Assembly (NCBI RefSeq): GCF_020734105.1
Contig: NZ_JAJAFR010000001.1
Location: 620,001 to 684,000, forward strand
Origin: Alkalihalobacillus deserti
GTDB lineage: Bacteria > Bacillota > Bacilli > Bacillales > Bacillaceae_D
Length of the DNA: 64,000 nt
Reading direction: 5' to 3'
The translations under genes and the position numbers were made by a program. The notes below the pieces were generated by a model. It saw only the letters and a program-made list of their open reading frames with translations, was not told the DNA's origin and made no database searches. Of the stretch, positions 8,674-18,884 are shown piece by piece. How positions within the stretch are numbered: the stretch's first letter is position 1; the number at the start of each line of letters is the position of its first letter.

Positions 8674-10308
8674 ATGGCTCGGAAAAATGAAGTAATGGAG
8701 TTAGATGCAGTCGTTATCGGGGCAGGGTTCTCAGGGTTGTATATGCTTCATCGCTTACGGGAGGCTGGTTTACAGACACGTGTCTATGAAGCGGCCGATG
8801 GTGTTGGCGGAGTCTGGTATTGGAATCGTTATCCGGGGGCTCGGTGTGACTCGGAAAGTATTTATTACAACTACACGTTCTCTGAAGAGCTTTATAATGA
8901 ATGGTCTTGGTCTTCTAGATACCCTGAGCAACCAGAAATTCTCCAGTACCTTAATTTTGTGGCCGATAAGTTCGATCTTCGCTCTGGCATTCAGTTTAAA
9001 ACGCGGGTTACGACTGCACGTTATGATGAAGATTTAAATAGGTGGCAGATCGAAACGGATGATGGCGCTGTTGTATCAGCTAAGTACTTTATTACTGGTG
9101 TTGGCTGCTTATCCGCGGCCAGTATCCCTAAATTTAAGGGCTTAGACAGTTTTAAGGGAGAGTGGTTCCATACGGGGCACTGGCCGCACGAAAAAGTAAA
9201 CTTTGCGGGTAAACGTGTTGGGATTATCGGTACTGGCTCAACCGCAGTTCAAGCCATCCCAGTCATTGCGAAAGAAGCAGGGCATCTCACTGTCTTTCAG
9301 CGGACGCCGCAGTACAGTGTTCCAGCAGGAAATCATCCGTATGATTCAGAGTATGTCCGTCAAGCGAAAGAAAATTTCAGCGAAATAAAGCAACAAATGC
9401 GTGAATCCGCAGGTGGCATACCGACGAAACCAGCGAATCCTTCAGCCTTAGCAGATACTCAAGAAGAGCGGGAGAGGGTGTATGAAGAAGCCTGGGCTAA
9501 AGGGGGAGTTGGATTTTTCTCTGAAACCTATTCTGATCTGACTATAAACGAAGACGCCAATCATACGGCAGCCGAGTTCGTGCGCTCCAAAATCAGCGAG
9601 ACCGTTCATAATCCTGAGGTTGCCAAAAAGCTGATGCCAACATATTACTATGGCACAAAACGGCCAATTATCGACACGAATTATTATGAGACATTTAACC
9701 GTGAGAACGTCAGCTTGGTCGATGTAAAAACAGCACCGATCGTTGAGATCACGCCAAAGGGTATAAAAACAACGGAAGGAGAGTATGACCTAGATGCAAT
9801 CGTTTTTGCAACCGGTTATGATGCCATGACGGGAGCTTTGTTTAAGATGGATATTCGCGGTAAAGATGGAGTAACGCTCAAGGAAAAGTGGGAGGAAGGC
9901 GAGCAGACAAGAACGTATCTAGGGATTGCAACTGCTGGATTCCCAAACATGTTCATGATTACCGGTCCAGAAAGCCCTTCTGTCCTAAGCAATATGCCTG
10001 TATCAATTGAGCAGCATGTCGAATGGATTGCAGATTGCATTGATTACCTTCGTGAAAATGGTGTAGAAACCATTGATGCAAAAGTTGAATCAGAAGAAGA
10101 CTGGAGTAAACATTGTCGAGAGGTAGCTGAAGCTACCCTGTTTACAAAGACAGATTCTTGGTACATGGGTGCCAATGTACCAGGTAAACCGCGTCGATTC
10201 TTAATCTATCTTGGAGGTGTTGGCCCATACCGAGAGAAGTGCAGTGAAATAGCGGCTAAAGGGTATGAGGGATTTACTTTGGAGGCCTCTTCGAAGACGG
10301 TGAAATAA
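8674..10308 (+). CDS. Flavin-containing Baeyer-Villiger monooxygenase
   Basis: A 544-residue protein with the type I Baeyer-Villiger layout. The FAD Rossmann motif is GAGFSG (residues 16-21). The family fingerprint FxGxxxHTxxWP is perfect (Phe160 to Pro171). A second, NADPH-binding Rossmann motif GTGSTAVQ follows at about residues 188-195, and DAIVFATGYDAMTG sits in the C-terminal half. It would insert oxygen next to a carbonyl using NADPH and O2. GAAGGAGG lies at good spacing before the ATG. A 131-nt gap separates it from the esterase, and a terminator follows. The length matches cyclohexanone-monooxygenase relatives; the real substrate cannot be told. Confidence 0.94.
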   Translation: MARKNEVMELDAVVIGAGFSGLYMLHRLREAGLQTRVYEAADGVGGVWYWNRYPGARCDSESIYYNYTFSEELYNEWSWSSRYPEQPEILQYLNFVADKFDLRSGIQFKTRVTTARYDEDLNRWQIETDDGAVVSAKYFITGVGCLSAASIPKFKGLDSFKGEWFHTGHWPHEKVNFAGKRVGIIGTGSTAVQAIPVIAKEAGHLTVFQRTPQYSVPAGNHPYDSEYVRQAKENFSEIKQQMRESAGGIPTKPANPSALADTQEERERVYEEAWAKGGVGFFSETYSDLTINEDANHTAAEFVRSKISETVHNPEVAKKLMPTYYYGTKRPIIDTNYYETFNRENVSLVDVKTAPIVEITPKGIKTTEGEYDLDAIVFATGYDAMTGALFKMDIRGKDGVTLKEKWEEGEQTRTYLGIATAGFPNMFMITGPESPSVLSNMPVSIEQHVEWIADCIDYLRENGVETIDAKVESEEDWSKHCREVAEATLFTKTDSWYMGANVPGKPRRFLIYLGGVGPYREKCSEIAAKGYEGFTLEASSKTVK

Positions 10309-10374
10309 TAAGCGTTCATATGATTGGTAAAGATAAATAAAAAGATTTTTTAAAACAGACAAAATGGTAAGTTG

Positions 10375-10405
10375 GAAGGTTCCTAGTTAGGGACCTTCTT
10401 TATTT
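10375..10405 (+). terminator. Terminator of the monooxygenase gene
   Basis: GAAGGTTCC and GGGACCTTC flank a short loop, followed by TTTATTTTT. Confidence 0.85.
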
Positions 10406-10545
10406 TTATTTAAGATCTACATAGTTTAAAGGAATTGCAAAAGGTTATACCAAGAGTTCTTCCCAATTAACAGTGTCAATGCTTCGGACAATCGGCATAT
10501 TTATGTTTAATGCAGTTAATAATCCAATAAACTTTATCTGAATCA

Positions 10546-10701
10546 ATGGAAAATGATGAAAGTGTAGTAGAACTTAAATTGCTAGTTGGTGATTTGGTTG
10601 GGCTTAATAATTTATTCTGGTTACATGGTCGAGCAGCTTTTGAGAAACACCCGGAATTAAATCGTGAGCTTCTTCGTCAACGTGGACGTTTTGCTGAATG
10701 A
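10546..10701 (+). CDS. Small ORF, 51 aa, unknown
   Basis: ATG to TGA encodes a protein-like peptide (LLVGDLVGLNNLFWLHGRAA, then a basic RELLRQRGRF end) with good amino-acid balance, and a terminator follows 28 nt later. No ribosome site precedes the ATG, so it may be the 3' end of a larger lost gene rather than a complete one. I do not recognise a family. Confidence 0.35.
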   Translation: MENDESVVELKLLVGDLVGLNNLFWLHGRAAFEKHPELNRELLRQRGRFAE

Positions 10702-10728
10702 TAACGAAATAAAATAAAGTATATTCAG

Positions 10729-10763
10729 GCTGTTGAGATATATGATTCTCTTCAGCTTTTTTT
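10729..10763 (+). terminator. Terminator hairpin
   Basis: GCTGTTGAGA pairs with TCTCTTCAGC, followed by seven T. Confidence 0.75.
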
Positions 10764-11079
10764 ACTTTTACTTGAATCTTGTTGTTAGGTTCTTAACTAG
10801 GGGTTTTTTGAATTTCTTCCAAATATGTTTATTTTTTCCCTTTAGCTATTTTGCTAAGTTGACGCGTTTTGTCAATCATTATGGCAATCTTTATAGATTT
10901 TCCTTTTTGTAGGTGAAATGAGCTTCAGCTTCAAGTCTTAATACTTTGACGAAAGATTACAGAGTTAAACAATGATGTAGCTTCAAATTCAATACTTGAA
11001 CTATCAAGAATAGTTGTTAATATCAATAGAACATTCAATGTATTTGTGTACGGAACATTAGGCAGATTATCACTTATTA

Positions 11080-11344
11080 AAAGATTGAAGTGCCTGTCCG
11101 TGCGGCCAAGCTTAGGTCGGCATATATAGCGGGTGTGATTCCCGTCGAGAAAGAGCTAGCCACCTACTCGTAGCGAGTCTTGGAGAGTGTCGGGTAACCG
11201 GCACCTTTAAGTGTAGACAGTTAGTTTGTGGACCGAAAGTCAATTGAGGTTGAAGGATAGCTCCGAAATACTAGGACGAGTAGGCTGATGTATTGGAGGT
11301 TAGGGACGGGAATGGAAATAGGTTAGCAGTGCCTACCAATCTTT
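11080..11344 (+). ncRNA. Candidate structured RNA, about 265 nt (possibly HEARO/omega-RNA-like)
   Basis: A G-rich island in A+T-rich intergenic DNA with no ORF. Visible helices: terminal AAAGATTG (11080-11087) with CAATCTTT (11337-11344); long-range CCTACTCGT (about 11163-11171) with ACGAGTAGG (about 11275-11283); hairpin CGGG-TGTGATT-CCCG; hairpin GTGTCGG-GTAA-CCGGCAC with a GNRA-type loop; ACTCG-TAG-CGAGT; GAC-CGAAA-GTC. Such a closed multi-branch layout is characteristic of large ribozyme-like or guide-scaffold RNAs. The GCGGGTGTGATTCCCGTC hairpin recalls HEARO (IscB/IsrB omega-RNA) elements, but no IscB-like ORF is nearby. The class assignment is tentative. The strand is chosen because GNRA and G-rich motifs read sensibly on plus. 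Confidence 0.55.
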
Positions 11345-11618
11345 CAAAGTACTTGGTCGCCCGATTTCTTTAACAATAGTTTTCAGAGTCTATTGAATAT
11401 GGTCATTTCCTATTGTATTATAGTTTTAGGTCTTAATTACTATGAAATACTACTTATAAACATCAGTTGTTAATAGATTAGACAGAAGTAAATGCGGGAG
11501 ATGAATTCGTTTATAGAGTTGACCGAGAAAGAATTGGACGAACGAAACATCTTTTTTTCAGGGGAAGCTTCAAAAGTGAGATAAATAACAAGTGTTTTCA
11601 AGGGAGAGTATAATTAAC

Positions 11619-13367
11619 ATGTTTAACCTTAAAAATTTAAAAATAAGAACTAAACTAATTATAACCACGTTATTATTATTAGTTATCCCTAGCGTTTCTA
11701 TAGGAATAATTAGTTACCAGACATCAGCAAACAGTTTGGATAATGCAGGGGAAATCAGGTTACAAAATAGCGTAAATATGACGATTGAACTGATTGACAT
11801 AATGAATAAGGAAGTTGAAAAGGGTCATCTTTCATTAGAAGAGGCACAAGAAGAAGTAAGGACTATGATATTAGGTCCGAAGCAAGCAGCGGGTACCCGT
11901 CCAATTAATAAAAATATTAACTTAGGTGAGAACGGGTATATTATTATTTTAGATGAAAGCGGTACACTAATGGCTCATCCCAATATAGAAGGGAAAAATA
12001 CTTGGGACACTTTAGATAAAGACAACGAATATTTCACACAGGATATAATAGAGACTGCTCAAGCTGGTGGTGGTTTTACCTATTATAAATGGCCGTTACC
12101 CAACGACCCGAATACAATAGCTGATAAAATTTCATACAATCAACTAGATCCAAACTGGGGCTGGGTTGTTAGTGGTGGATCTTACATGCAAGATTTTAAT
12201 TCGGATGCAAATAGTATCTTGAAAACGGTTGTCCTTGTATTACTTGTTTCTTTGACGATTGGAATTGTTATTATCTTCCTTTTTGCAAAGCATATTTCAG
12301 ATCCCCTTGCAGTTGTCAGTAGACAAGTAGATGAAATTGCGAAAGGAAACTTAAAAATTGATAAGATCAGTCTCAACCAAAAAGGTGAAATTGGCTTGTT
12401 AGGGAATAATATTAATAATATGGTAACAGTATTAAGAGAAATGATTGGAAAAGTTTCTGAATCATCTGAGCATGTGGCTTCATCTTCTGAGCAGTTAACT
12501 GCAAGTGCGGATGAAACAAGTAAAGCAACGGATGAAATATCGGAATCGATTCAGTTTGTTGCCTCTTCTGCGGATAATCAAATGACCAGCGCGAGGAATG
12601 CTATGGAGTCAGCTTCTGCGATATCGAATGGGATTGAGCAAATTTCTAGCAGTATTCAGTCCGTTAACGATGTTGCGTCGCTAACGAAGCAAAAATCAGA
12701 AAGTGGTCAAGAGGTTATTCAACAGACTATTAAACAAATGAATGTCATTCATACTAAAACCAATGATATTTCAGAAGTTGTTAATCAATTAGGCAGTAAA
12801 TCAACTCAAATTGGAAATATTGTCTCATTGATTACGAGTGTTGCTAAACAAACAAATCTTCTTGCATTAAATGCAGCAATAGAAGCAGCAAGAGCTGGAG
12901 AACATGGGAAGGGTTTTGCCGTTGTTGCAGATGAAGTACGGAAATTAGCCGAGCAAGCTAGTCATTCGGCAAGTGAAATTAACCATTTGGTCGGTGATAT
13001 CCAAAAGGATATTCAACAATCTGTTGTTACAATGGATGAGGGGAAACACGCCGTTCGAGATGGAATTACATTTGTTGACCGAGCTGGAAATGAATTTGTA
13101 GATATTACTCACTCGGTTAGTGAGGTGACGACTCAACTTCACGAAATTTCAGATGGCATTGTACAAATTACCATGCAATCTCAATCGATGGTAACGGCAA
13201 TTGAGGAGTCGTCTAATCTAGCAGAAAATTCAGCAGGCTATTCTCAAAGTGTGGCAGCTTCAGCAGAAGAACAAAATGCATCAATGGAGGAGATTGCTGC
13301 AACTGCGACAATCCTTTCCAATATGGCTGAAGAGCTTCGGGAATCAGTGAAAAGATTCAGACTGTAG
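11619..13367 (+). CDS. Methyl-accepting chemotaxis protein, Cache-type sensor
   Basis: This chemoreceptor of about 582 residues has a first transmembrane helix at 15-35, an extracellular single-Cache domain ([24 protein letters not shown]) to about 185, a second membrane helix with a HAMP domain, and the cytoplasmic signalling hairpin with the tip [20 protein letters not shown]. It should relay binding of a small ligand to CheA/CheW. ATG 11619 is chosen over GTG 11592 because AGGGAGAG lies about 10 nt upstream and the usual positively charged [12 protein letters not shown] start follows. It lacks a C-terminal CheR/CheB docking pentapeptide. The ligand is unknown. It is monocistronic with a terminator at about 13.5 kb. 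Confidence 0.93.
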   Translation: MFNLKNLKIRTKLIITTLLLLVIPSVSIGIISYQTSANSLDNAGEIRLQNSVNMTIELIDIMNKEVEKGHLSLEEAQEEVRTMILGPKQAAGTRPINKNINLGENGYIIILDESGTLMAHPNIEGKNTWDTLDKDNEYFTQDIIETAQAGGGFTYYKWPLPNDPNTIADKISYNQLDPNWGWVVSGGSYMQDFNSDANSILKTVVLVLLVSLTIGIVIIFLFAKHISDPLAVVSRQVDEIAKGNLKIDKISLNQKGEIGLLGNNINNMVTVLREMIGKVSESSEHVASSSEQLTASADETSKATDEISESIQFVASSADNQMTSARNAMESASAISNGIEQISSSIQSVNDVASLTKQKSESGQEVIQQTIKQMNVIHTKTNDISEVVNQLGSKSTQIGNIVSLITSVAKQTNLLALNAAIEAARAGEHGKGFAVVADEVRKLAEQASHSASEINHLVGDIQKDIQQSVVTMDEGKHAVRDGITFVDRAGNEFVDITHSVSEVTTQLHEISDGIVQITMQSQSMVTAIEESSNLAENSAGYSQSVAASAEEQNASMEEIAATATILSNMAEELRESVKRFRL

Positions 13368-13487
13368 GCTCTGCAATACAAAAACTTTGCTAAAAGCCAA
13401 ATTCGAAATAACTGAATTCATCCCAGGCAGGCATATTAGCGTTGCGAAAATAATATCATTGAAATATTCACACTGGTAAAAATCCCC

Positions 13488-13527
13488 AAAAGGGAAACGG
13501 GGTATTAATGACCTCGTTCCCTTTTTT
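13488..13527 (+). terminator. Terminator of the chemoreceptor gene
   Basis: AAAGGGAAACGGGGT pairs with ACCTCGTTCCCTTT, followed by T residues. Confidence 0.8.
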
Positions 13528-13663
13528 CATTGTGTTTGCTACGGGATAACAAATGCCGTTGATCGTTCAACTTTTTCCAATATAATATATGTGACCTATA
13601 TCACACTATAGTTAAAAAGTTTTCAGTATAATATAGGCAAATCAATAAAAGAGGATGAAATGC

Positions 13664-15377
13664 ATGTGTGAACAAACGGAATTAGACTATATCTAAAAAA
13701 AACTAAAAGATATTAAAACCGCTTTAAATGAGGCTTCGATCGTAGCAATTACAGATCATAAAGGAGTCATTCAATTTGTAAATAAAAAATTCTGTGAAGC
13801 ATCTCAGTATAGCTGTGATGAATTAGTAGGAAATGATCATCGTATTATTAACTCTGCTTACCATAGTAAGAAGTTTTTCAAAGAATTATGGAAAACGATT
13901 GCGGAGGGGGAAGTATGGCGAGGAGAATTCAGAAACAAAGCAAAGGATGGTTCATTTTACTGGGTTGATACGACGATTGTGCCTTTCTTAAATGATAAAG
14001 GAAAACCGTATCAATATATCTCTATTCGTCATGATATTACGGCTCGTAAACAAATGGAAGAAGAGATAAAATTAATGGCGTTTCATGATACGCTCACATC
14101 TTTACCTAATCGAAACTATTTAAGTCACTGGATAGAAAAACAATTATACGAAAAAAACAGTAATGATAAATTAGCTGTACTCTTTCTAGATTTAGATCGG
14201 TTTAAATCGGTTAATGATAATTTAGGCCATGATATTGGTGATTTATTATTAAAAGAAGTGAGTCAACGGCTAAAAAATTGCCTTCGGAAAACTGATTTTA
14301 TTTCGCGTCAAGGAGGAGACGAATTTATCGTCGTTCTCAATCATATTACAAGTAAACAAGATGTTGTAACCTTTGTTGAAAAAATTAATAAGCAGCTTAA
14401 TTTGCCTTTTTCTATTAATAAGGAACAAATTATCATCTCTACAAGCATAGGAATTAGCATGGATACATTGGATGGTGACCAAGACAATTACAAGGGGTTT
14501 ATTGATACATTAATGAAACAAGCCGATATAGCGATGTACCATGTGAAGCAGAAAGGCGGCAATACATATTGTTTTAACACCAATAACCAAAATCTCGAAT
14601 TGGAGCGATATTATCAGCTTGAACAAGAGATACCAAAAGCGATCGAACAGAATCAATTTTTCGTCGTTTACCAACCATTAGTAAGTTTGAATAATTCTAA
14701 AATAGTTGGAATGGAAGTATTAATGCGCTGGTCAAACCCTGCCCTTGGTAATATATCCCCAGTTGAATTCATTCCCATCTTAGAACAACTGGGCCATATT
14801 ATTTCAGTTGGCAATTGGGTGTTGTACACTGCTTGCTCACAAATGAGAAAATGGTTAGATGAAGGGCTCGACTTAGAGCGAATAGCTGTTAGTGTGTCAC
14901 CCATTCAATTTAGAAACGAACTGTTTCTTGAAGACCTCCAACAAGTCTTAACAGAAACAAAGCTAAAACCCAATTATCTCGAACTGGAAGTAACGGAAGG
15001 GACCATTTTAAGCATAGACGAATCATTAAAAACATTAGCTGAACTGAAATCTATGGGTATAAGAATTTCTATTGATGATTTTGGAACAGGGAATTCTTCG
15101 TTAAGTTATTTAAAGAAACTTCCTATTAATACATTAAAGATTGATAAATCTTTTATTAATGATCTAGATATCGACTCAGAGGTAATCGTCAATACAATTA
15201 TTAATATGGGTAAAAATCTAAACTTTACTGTTCTTGCAGAAGGAATCGAAAACCTTATACAAGTTACTTACCTAAAAGATCAACAATTTCACTTAGGCCA
15301 AGGTTTTTTTTAGTAAACCACTAAAGGTTGAGGAAATTCCCAAAATAGTAAACGACTATCAAGTTATTTCAGACTAA
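13664..15377 (+). pseudogene. PAS-GGDEF-EAL cyclic-di-GMP enzyme, broken at both ends
   Basis: ATG 13664 has a GAGGA site 8 nt upstream, but codon 11 is an in-frame TAA (13694-13696). The same frame then continues without interruption: a PAS domain ([20 protein letters not shown], then [15 protein letters not shown]), a GGDEF domain with intact GGDEF, and an EAL-type phosphodiesterase domain with EVLMRW in place of EALMRW. At about 15310 an 8-T run throws the frame to a TAG; the other frame supplies the expected end (SKPLKVEEIPKIVNDYQVISD, stop at 15375-15377). A shorter product from GTG 13979 would keep GGDEF and EAL without PAS. It once made or degraded c-di-GMP. The breaks could be real or sequencing errors. 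Confidence 0.8.
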
Positions 15378-15646
15378 TTTGTTTAAGGCTACGAATGATT
15401 CTGATGTAAGACGCAACTAGACTGACTGAAGTACTTTAAAAGCATTAGCGGTCAATTTTCTTTTATATATTCTTTACTCAAAAACACTCTGTACTTTTTT
15501 AATTTAAAGAAGGTCGATTCATAGTATGGCGCATAGTGAAAATACCATACATCAATTGAATTTCCAGAAAAAAACACGGAAAAAGAAAAGGGTTTTTGCT
15601 CATACTAAATGCCGTACGACACAATTACTTTTGGGGGGCATTAAAC

Positions 15647-16321
15647 ATGATGCAAAATCAATATACTTCTTCTCAACAACCATTTGGCGGGCAGTTTCAA
15701 ATGCCACAATCGAATCAAATTCCTAATCAAATGAATCATGGAGGTCACGAAGTTTTTGATCTACATGAGGTACTGTCAGGCATGATTAATGTGTTAGATC
15801 AATATATGATGTTCCGTGTGTTTGTAAAAGGGCCTGAACTGATGAATATGATAGATCGTCAGTATTCATTTATTCTTGATAATTACAATATTACGTGTGA
15901 AGCTTTCCAGACAGGGACAGAGCCCTCCCATCACACGAAGAAGTATATGATGAACGAAAGTAACACAGTTACATTCGGTATTAAGCCTTCTCAACCGAAA
16001 AAACCGAATCAATCAATTGAGGACATTAACGATCAGGGGATTGCTGGGCATATGCTTGGGTTAATAAAGTCAACTGCATCATTATTAACAATGACCTCGC
16101 TTGAAGTAACAAACCCAGTGGTACGACGTGTTCTTGTGGACAGTGTTCCGAATTTTGTTGAGATGGCGTATGAGATTTTCTTGTATCAAAACAAGCAACA
16201 CCAATATCAAGTACCGCAACTTTCTCAGCAGGATATGAATTCAATGGTACAAGGTTTTGCTCCAATCACAGGCCAACCAACAATGCCAACACCAAGTCAA
16301 ATGTATAAGCCAATGCAATAA
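15647..16321 (+). CDS. Spore coat protein, CotF-like
   Basis: This protein of about 224 residues starts at ATG 15647 behind a strong TTGGGGGG site. It has a Q/N/M-rich N-terminus (MMQNQYTSSQQPFGGQFQMP), a CotF-like helical core (residues 40-190; IDRQYSFILDNYNITCEAF, GLIKSTASLLTMTSLEVTNPVVRRVL) and a Q/P/M-rich tail. This matches the YhcQ/CotF group of coat-associated proteins, made in the mother cell and placed in the spore coat. No sigma-K promoter was identified with confidence. It is monocistronic with a terminator. Confidence 0.85.
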   Translation: MMQNQYTSSQQPFGGQFQMPQSNQIPNQMNHGGHEVFDLHEVLSGMINVLDQYMMFRVFVKGPELMNMIDRQYSFILDNYNITCEAFQTGTEPSHHTKKYMMNESNTVTFGIKPSQPKKPNQSIEDINDQGIAGHMLGLIKSTASLLTMTSLEVTNPVVRRVLVDSVPNFVEMAYEIFLYQNKQHQYQVPQLSQQDMNSMVQGFAPITGQPTMPTPSQMYKPMQ

Positions 16322-16334
16322 CTCGTTAAAAATG

Positions 16335-16376
16335 AAAGTGGCAGTCCGATTTTTCAATAGGACTGCCGCTTTTATG
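16335..16376 (+). terminator. Terminator of the coat protein gene
   Basis: AAAGTGGCAGTCC pairs with GGACTGCCGCTTT, followed by T residues. Confidence 0.85.
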
Positions 16377-16660
16377 TGTTTAAAAGCACATTTTGAAGAT
16401 AATTGATTCTCAGCTTTCAAGAAATATTGTGTTGCCATTTATGTCTTCAAGTACATCGAAATTAGAAAGTGATTAGTAAATATGGAAAATTGATTTTACT
16501 AAGGCATGTAAAGGAGGTCAACAAAAAGAAAAAAACTGAAATAATGTCACACCACAATCGTACATTTCAGCTTCATATCTTAGGCTGCGCGTATCTCTTT
16601 TATTATAATTGTATTCCTTAATTTAAAATACTTATTCCCTACCATTCTGATCTGATTTGA

Positions 16661-16669
16661 TGGTATAAT
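16661..16669 (+). promoter_or_regulatory. Extended -10 promoter element of the kinase gene
   Basis: TGGTATAAT, 35 nt before the TTG start and before the GGGGAAAG ribosome site. Confidence 0.5.
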
Positions 16670-16703
16670 AATTCAGAATAGAGAAAAAAGGGGAAAGTTT
16701 ATC

Positions 16704-18206
16704 TTGCTTAATCATATCGTCAAGTCAAAAAAAAGTGTGCTCCTATATTTGATGATAACTTTGATACCATCTATGACGATTAGTCACTTTATAGCTCAAC
16801 AAAAAATTCAGGAGCATGATAGTAACTATTTAAGTGAAGCCCGAGACTACGCTCAGCTTCACGCCAATGATATTGAAAGGTTTATTGGCGAGACCAGTAG
16901 CCGGCTAGATATGTTAGCTACTTTAATTAATATCAACCCCAATGACTTATATAATGTGAAAGAAATTCTTATGAGAACTCATGCAAAAGATATTCGATTC
17001 TCTGGTTTTTATTGGGCCAATCCAGAAGGTGATTTAGTAATAGGAACGAATCATTCTCCCACGCCAATAAATGTATCGGACCGTGAATACTTCCAAAAAG
17101 CGATTGAAACAGGGAATCGTACCATTTCACCGGTACACTTGGGTCGAGTCACTGGACGGTTTGTTATTACAATTGCTGTCCCTGTTTTTCAAAATGAGGA
17201 AGTTAAAGGCGTATTACTGGGGAGTTTAAGAGTAGATATGATAGAAGAAGTTGTTCAAAGTAAAATAAAAGATGAAATTATAGTTGTTTCAGATAACACA
17301 GGACAACTATTAATAGAATCAAATTCTTCTTTTCTTGAAGATCAATTATTTAGCTATTTAGTTAAAGTGGAAAGTGTACCTTGGACGGTTAGTGCTTATG
17401 TAACACCTGAAGAAAGTTATATATACGAACGAGCATTTTTGATGAGTTTAGGGCTGTTTCTTATTTTGACTCATATTTTCTTTTTACTTTTTCAGTACTA
17501 TTTACTAAAACATCGAGTGAAACTTGAGCTAGAACAAAACGAAAGACAAAAACTAGAATTGGTAGAAAATCTTGCAGCTAGTACAGCTCATGAAATTAGA
17601 AACCCACTAACTGGAATTAAAGGACTCATACAGCTGTTAAGTGAAAAGTATAAGGATAAGAAAGATCAGCTATATTTCCAAATTATTCTAGCTGAAGTAA
17701 ATCGAATTAATTCGATCGTTAGTGAATTATTACTCCTAGGAAAACCAACAGCGCATACGTTAAAAACATACAATGCCAATGATATCATAAAAGAAATTGA
17801 GCCTATTATTGAATCAGAAGCCAATTATAGTAGTGTACGTTTATCTATTCGTTACTCTTCTTATGAACTCCCTATTTCATGTGTAGCGGACCACCTTAAG
17901 CAAGTCATTCTTAATTTAATCAAAAACTCATTAGATGCAGTAAGTACTGATGGAGAAGTTATCATTTCATTAGTAAAATATGATGAAAAATGTATGATTA
18001 AAGTGATCGACAATGGAAGTGGTATGCCAGAAGAAGTACTGAAGCAAGTATTTAATCCTTTTTTTACAATGAAGAAAAGTGGTACCGGATTGGGATTAGT
18101 CGTTTGTAGACGCATTATTCATTCATTTGCTGGAAAGATCAATATTAAAAGTATACCTAATGAGGGTACGGAAGTTGAAATAAGTATTCCATTAGCAAAC
18201 AATTAA
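16704..18206 (+). CDS. Sensor histidine kinase with extracellular Cache domain
   Basis: A 500-residue membrane kinase. The start is TTG with GGGGAAAG 7 nt upstream. A first membrane helix lies at about 13-30. A dCache-like sensor (RFSGFYWANPEGDLVIG, DREYFQKAIETGNRTISPVHLGRVTGR) runs to about 235, and a second membrane helix to about 270. HisKA follows with STAHEIRNPLTG (His296), then the HATPase boxes NLIKNSLDAV, DNGSGMP, FFTMKKSGTGLGL. The order and the KNSLDAV/TGLGL boxes match sporulation-type kinases such as KinB and NtrB-like kinases. No response regulator is adjacent, consistent with an orphan kinase feeding a phosphorelay; that is inference. Confidence 0.9.
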   Translation: MLNHIVKSKKSVLLYLMITLIPSMTISHFIAQQKIQEHDSNYLSEARDYAQLHANDIERFIGETSSRLDMLATLININPNDLYNVKEILMRTHAKDIRFSGFYWANPEGDLVIGTNHSPTPINVSDREYFQKAIETGNRTISPVHLGRVTGRFVITIAVPVFQNEEVKGVLLGSLRVDMIEEVVQSKIKDEIIVVSDNTGQLLIESNSSFLEDQLFSYLVKVESVPWTVSAYVTPEESYIYERAFLMSLGLFLILTHIFFLLFQYYLLKHRVKLELEQNERQKLELVENLAASTAHEIRNPLTGIKGLIQLLSEKYKDKKDQLYFQIILAEVNRINSIVSELLLLGKPTAHTLKTYNANDIIKEIEPIIESEANYSSVRLSIRYSSYELPISCVADHLKQVILNLIKNSLDAVSTDGEVIISLVKYDEKCMIKVIDNGSGMPEEVLKQVFNPFFTMKKSGTGLGLVVCRRIIHSFAGKINIKSIPNEGTEVEISIPLANN

Positions 18207-18208
18207 AA

Positions 18209-18260
18209 TAAAAGTGCCTGTTCGCCAGTGTTTTAAAGTACTGAGGGACAGGCATTTTAT
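18209..18260 (+). terminator. Terminator of the kinase gene
   Basis: AAGTGCCTGT pairs with ACAGGCATTTT around an internal CAGT/ACTG helix. Confidence 0.8.
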
Positions 18261-18884
18261 TCAGTTAGAATAGATACTATGTATTATAAAAAGACGAGAA
18301 TAGGTGTCAAAATAAAGATTTGAAAACCTTGAAACAGAAGTAAAGGCGAACTTGGACCTCGAAAAGGTTTAATTCGAAGGTCTCTCAATTTACAGTAGAT
18401 GCTCAATTTCAGATAGAATCACGTGATAAAGTAACTAGTTTTGATGGACCAGGAGATGTACGTATGCTTTGGGATTTTAAAGGGGAAACAGTTTAATAGT
18501 ATTCCTCCATGATCACAAGAGCTGCATCATGGGTATTGTATGTTCCCTCATTTCCATTTCCTTCATTTAAAACCATATGGAGGTTATTCTTGGATAAAAA
18601 CATTAAGGGGATTATTTCCAAGTGGGGGCCGTACGTTAGTTGAAAAGATAGTAATGAAGTAGGCAAAATATCAGCAAAAATTTTGAAAAGGAAAGCGTGT
18701 AGAAACGTACATTGTAGAAACATTAGCGTGATAAAATCTTGAGAACAAAAGTTAAAGCAAATAAACTTTGTTATAGAAAAAGCATTGGAGATTACAATTG
18801 ATTGTACCCTACTTAAACAATCACACGAAACTTGTTTATGTTACTGCTGTATTCTCGGCTACCCAACATAAGTAGGGCACCTAA
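18261..18884. other. Intergenic stretch with a possible gene remnant
   Basis: A short plus-strand frame ending at about 18496 (SQFTVDAQFQIESRDKV, then VRMLWDFKGETV) looks like the C-terminus of a lost protein, but it has stops upstream and no start. The rest shows no gene. Confidence 0.35.
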
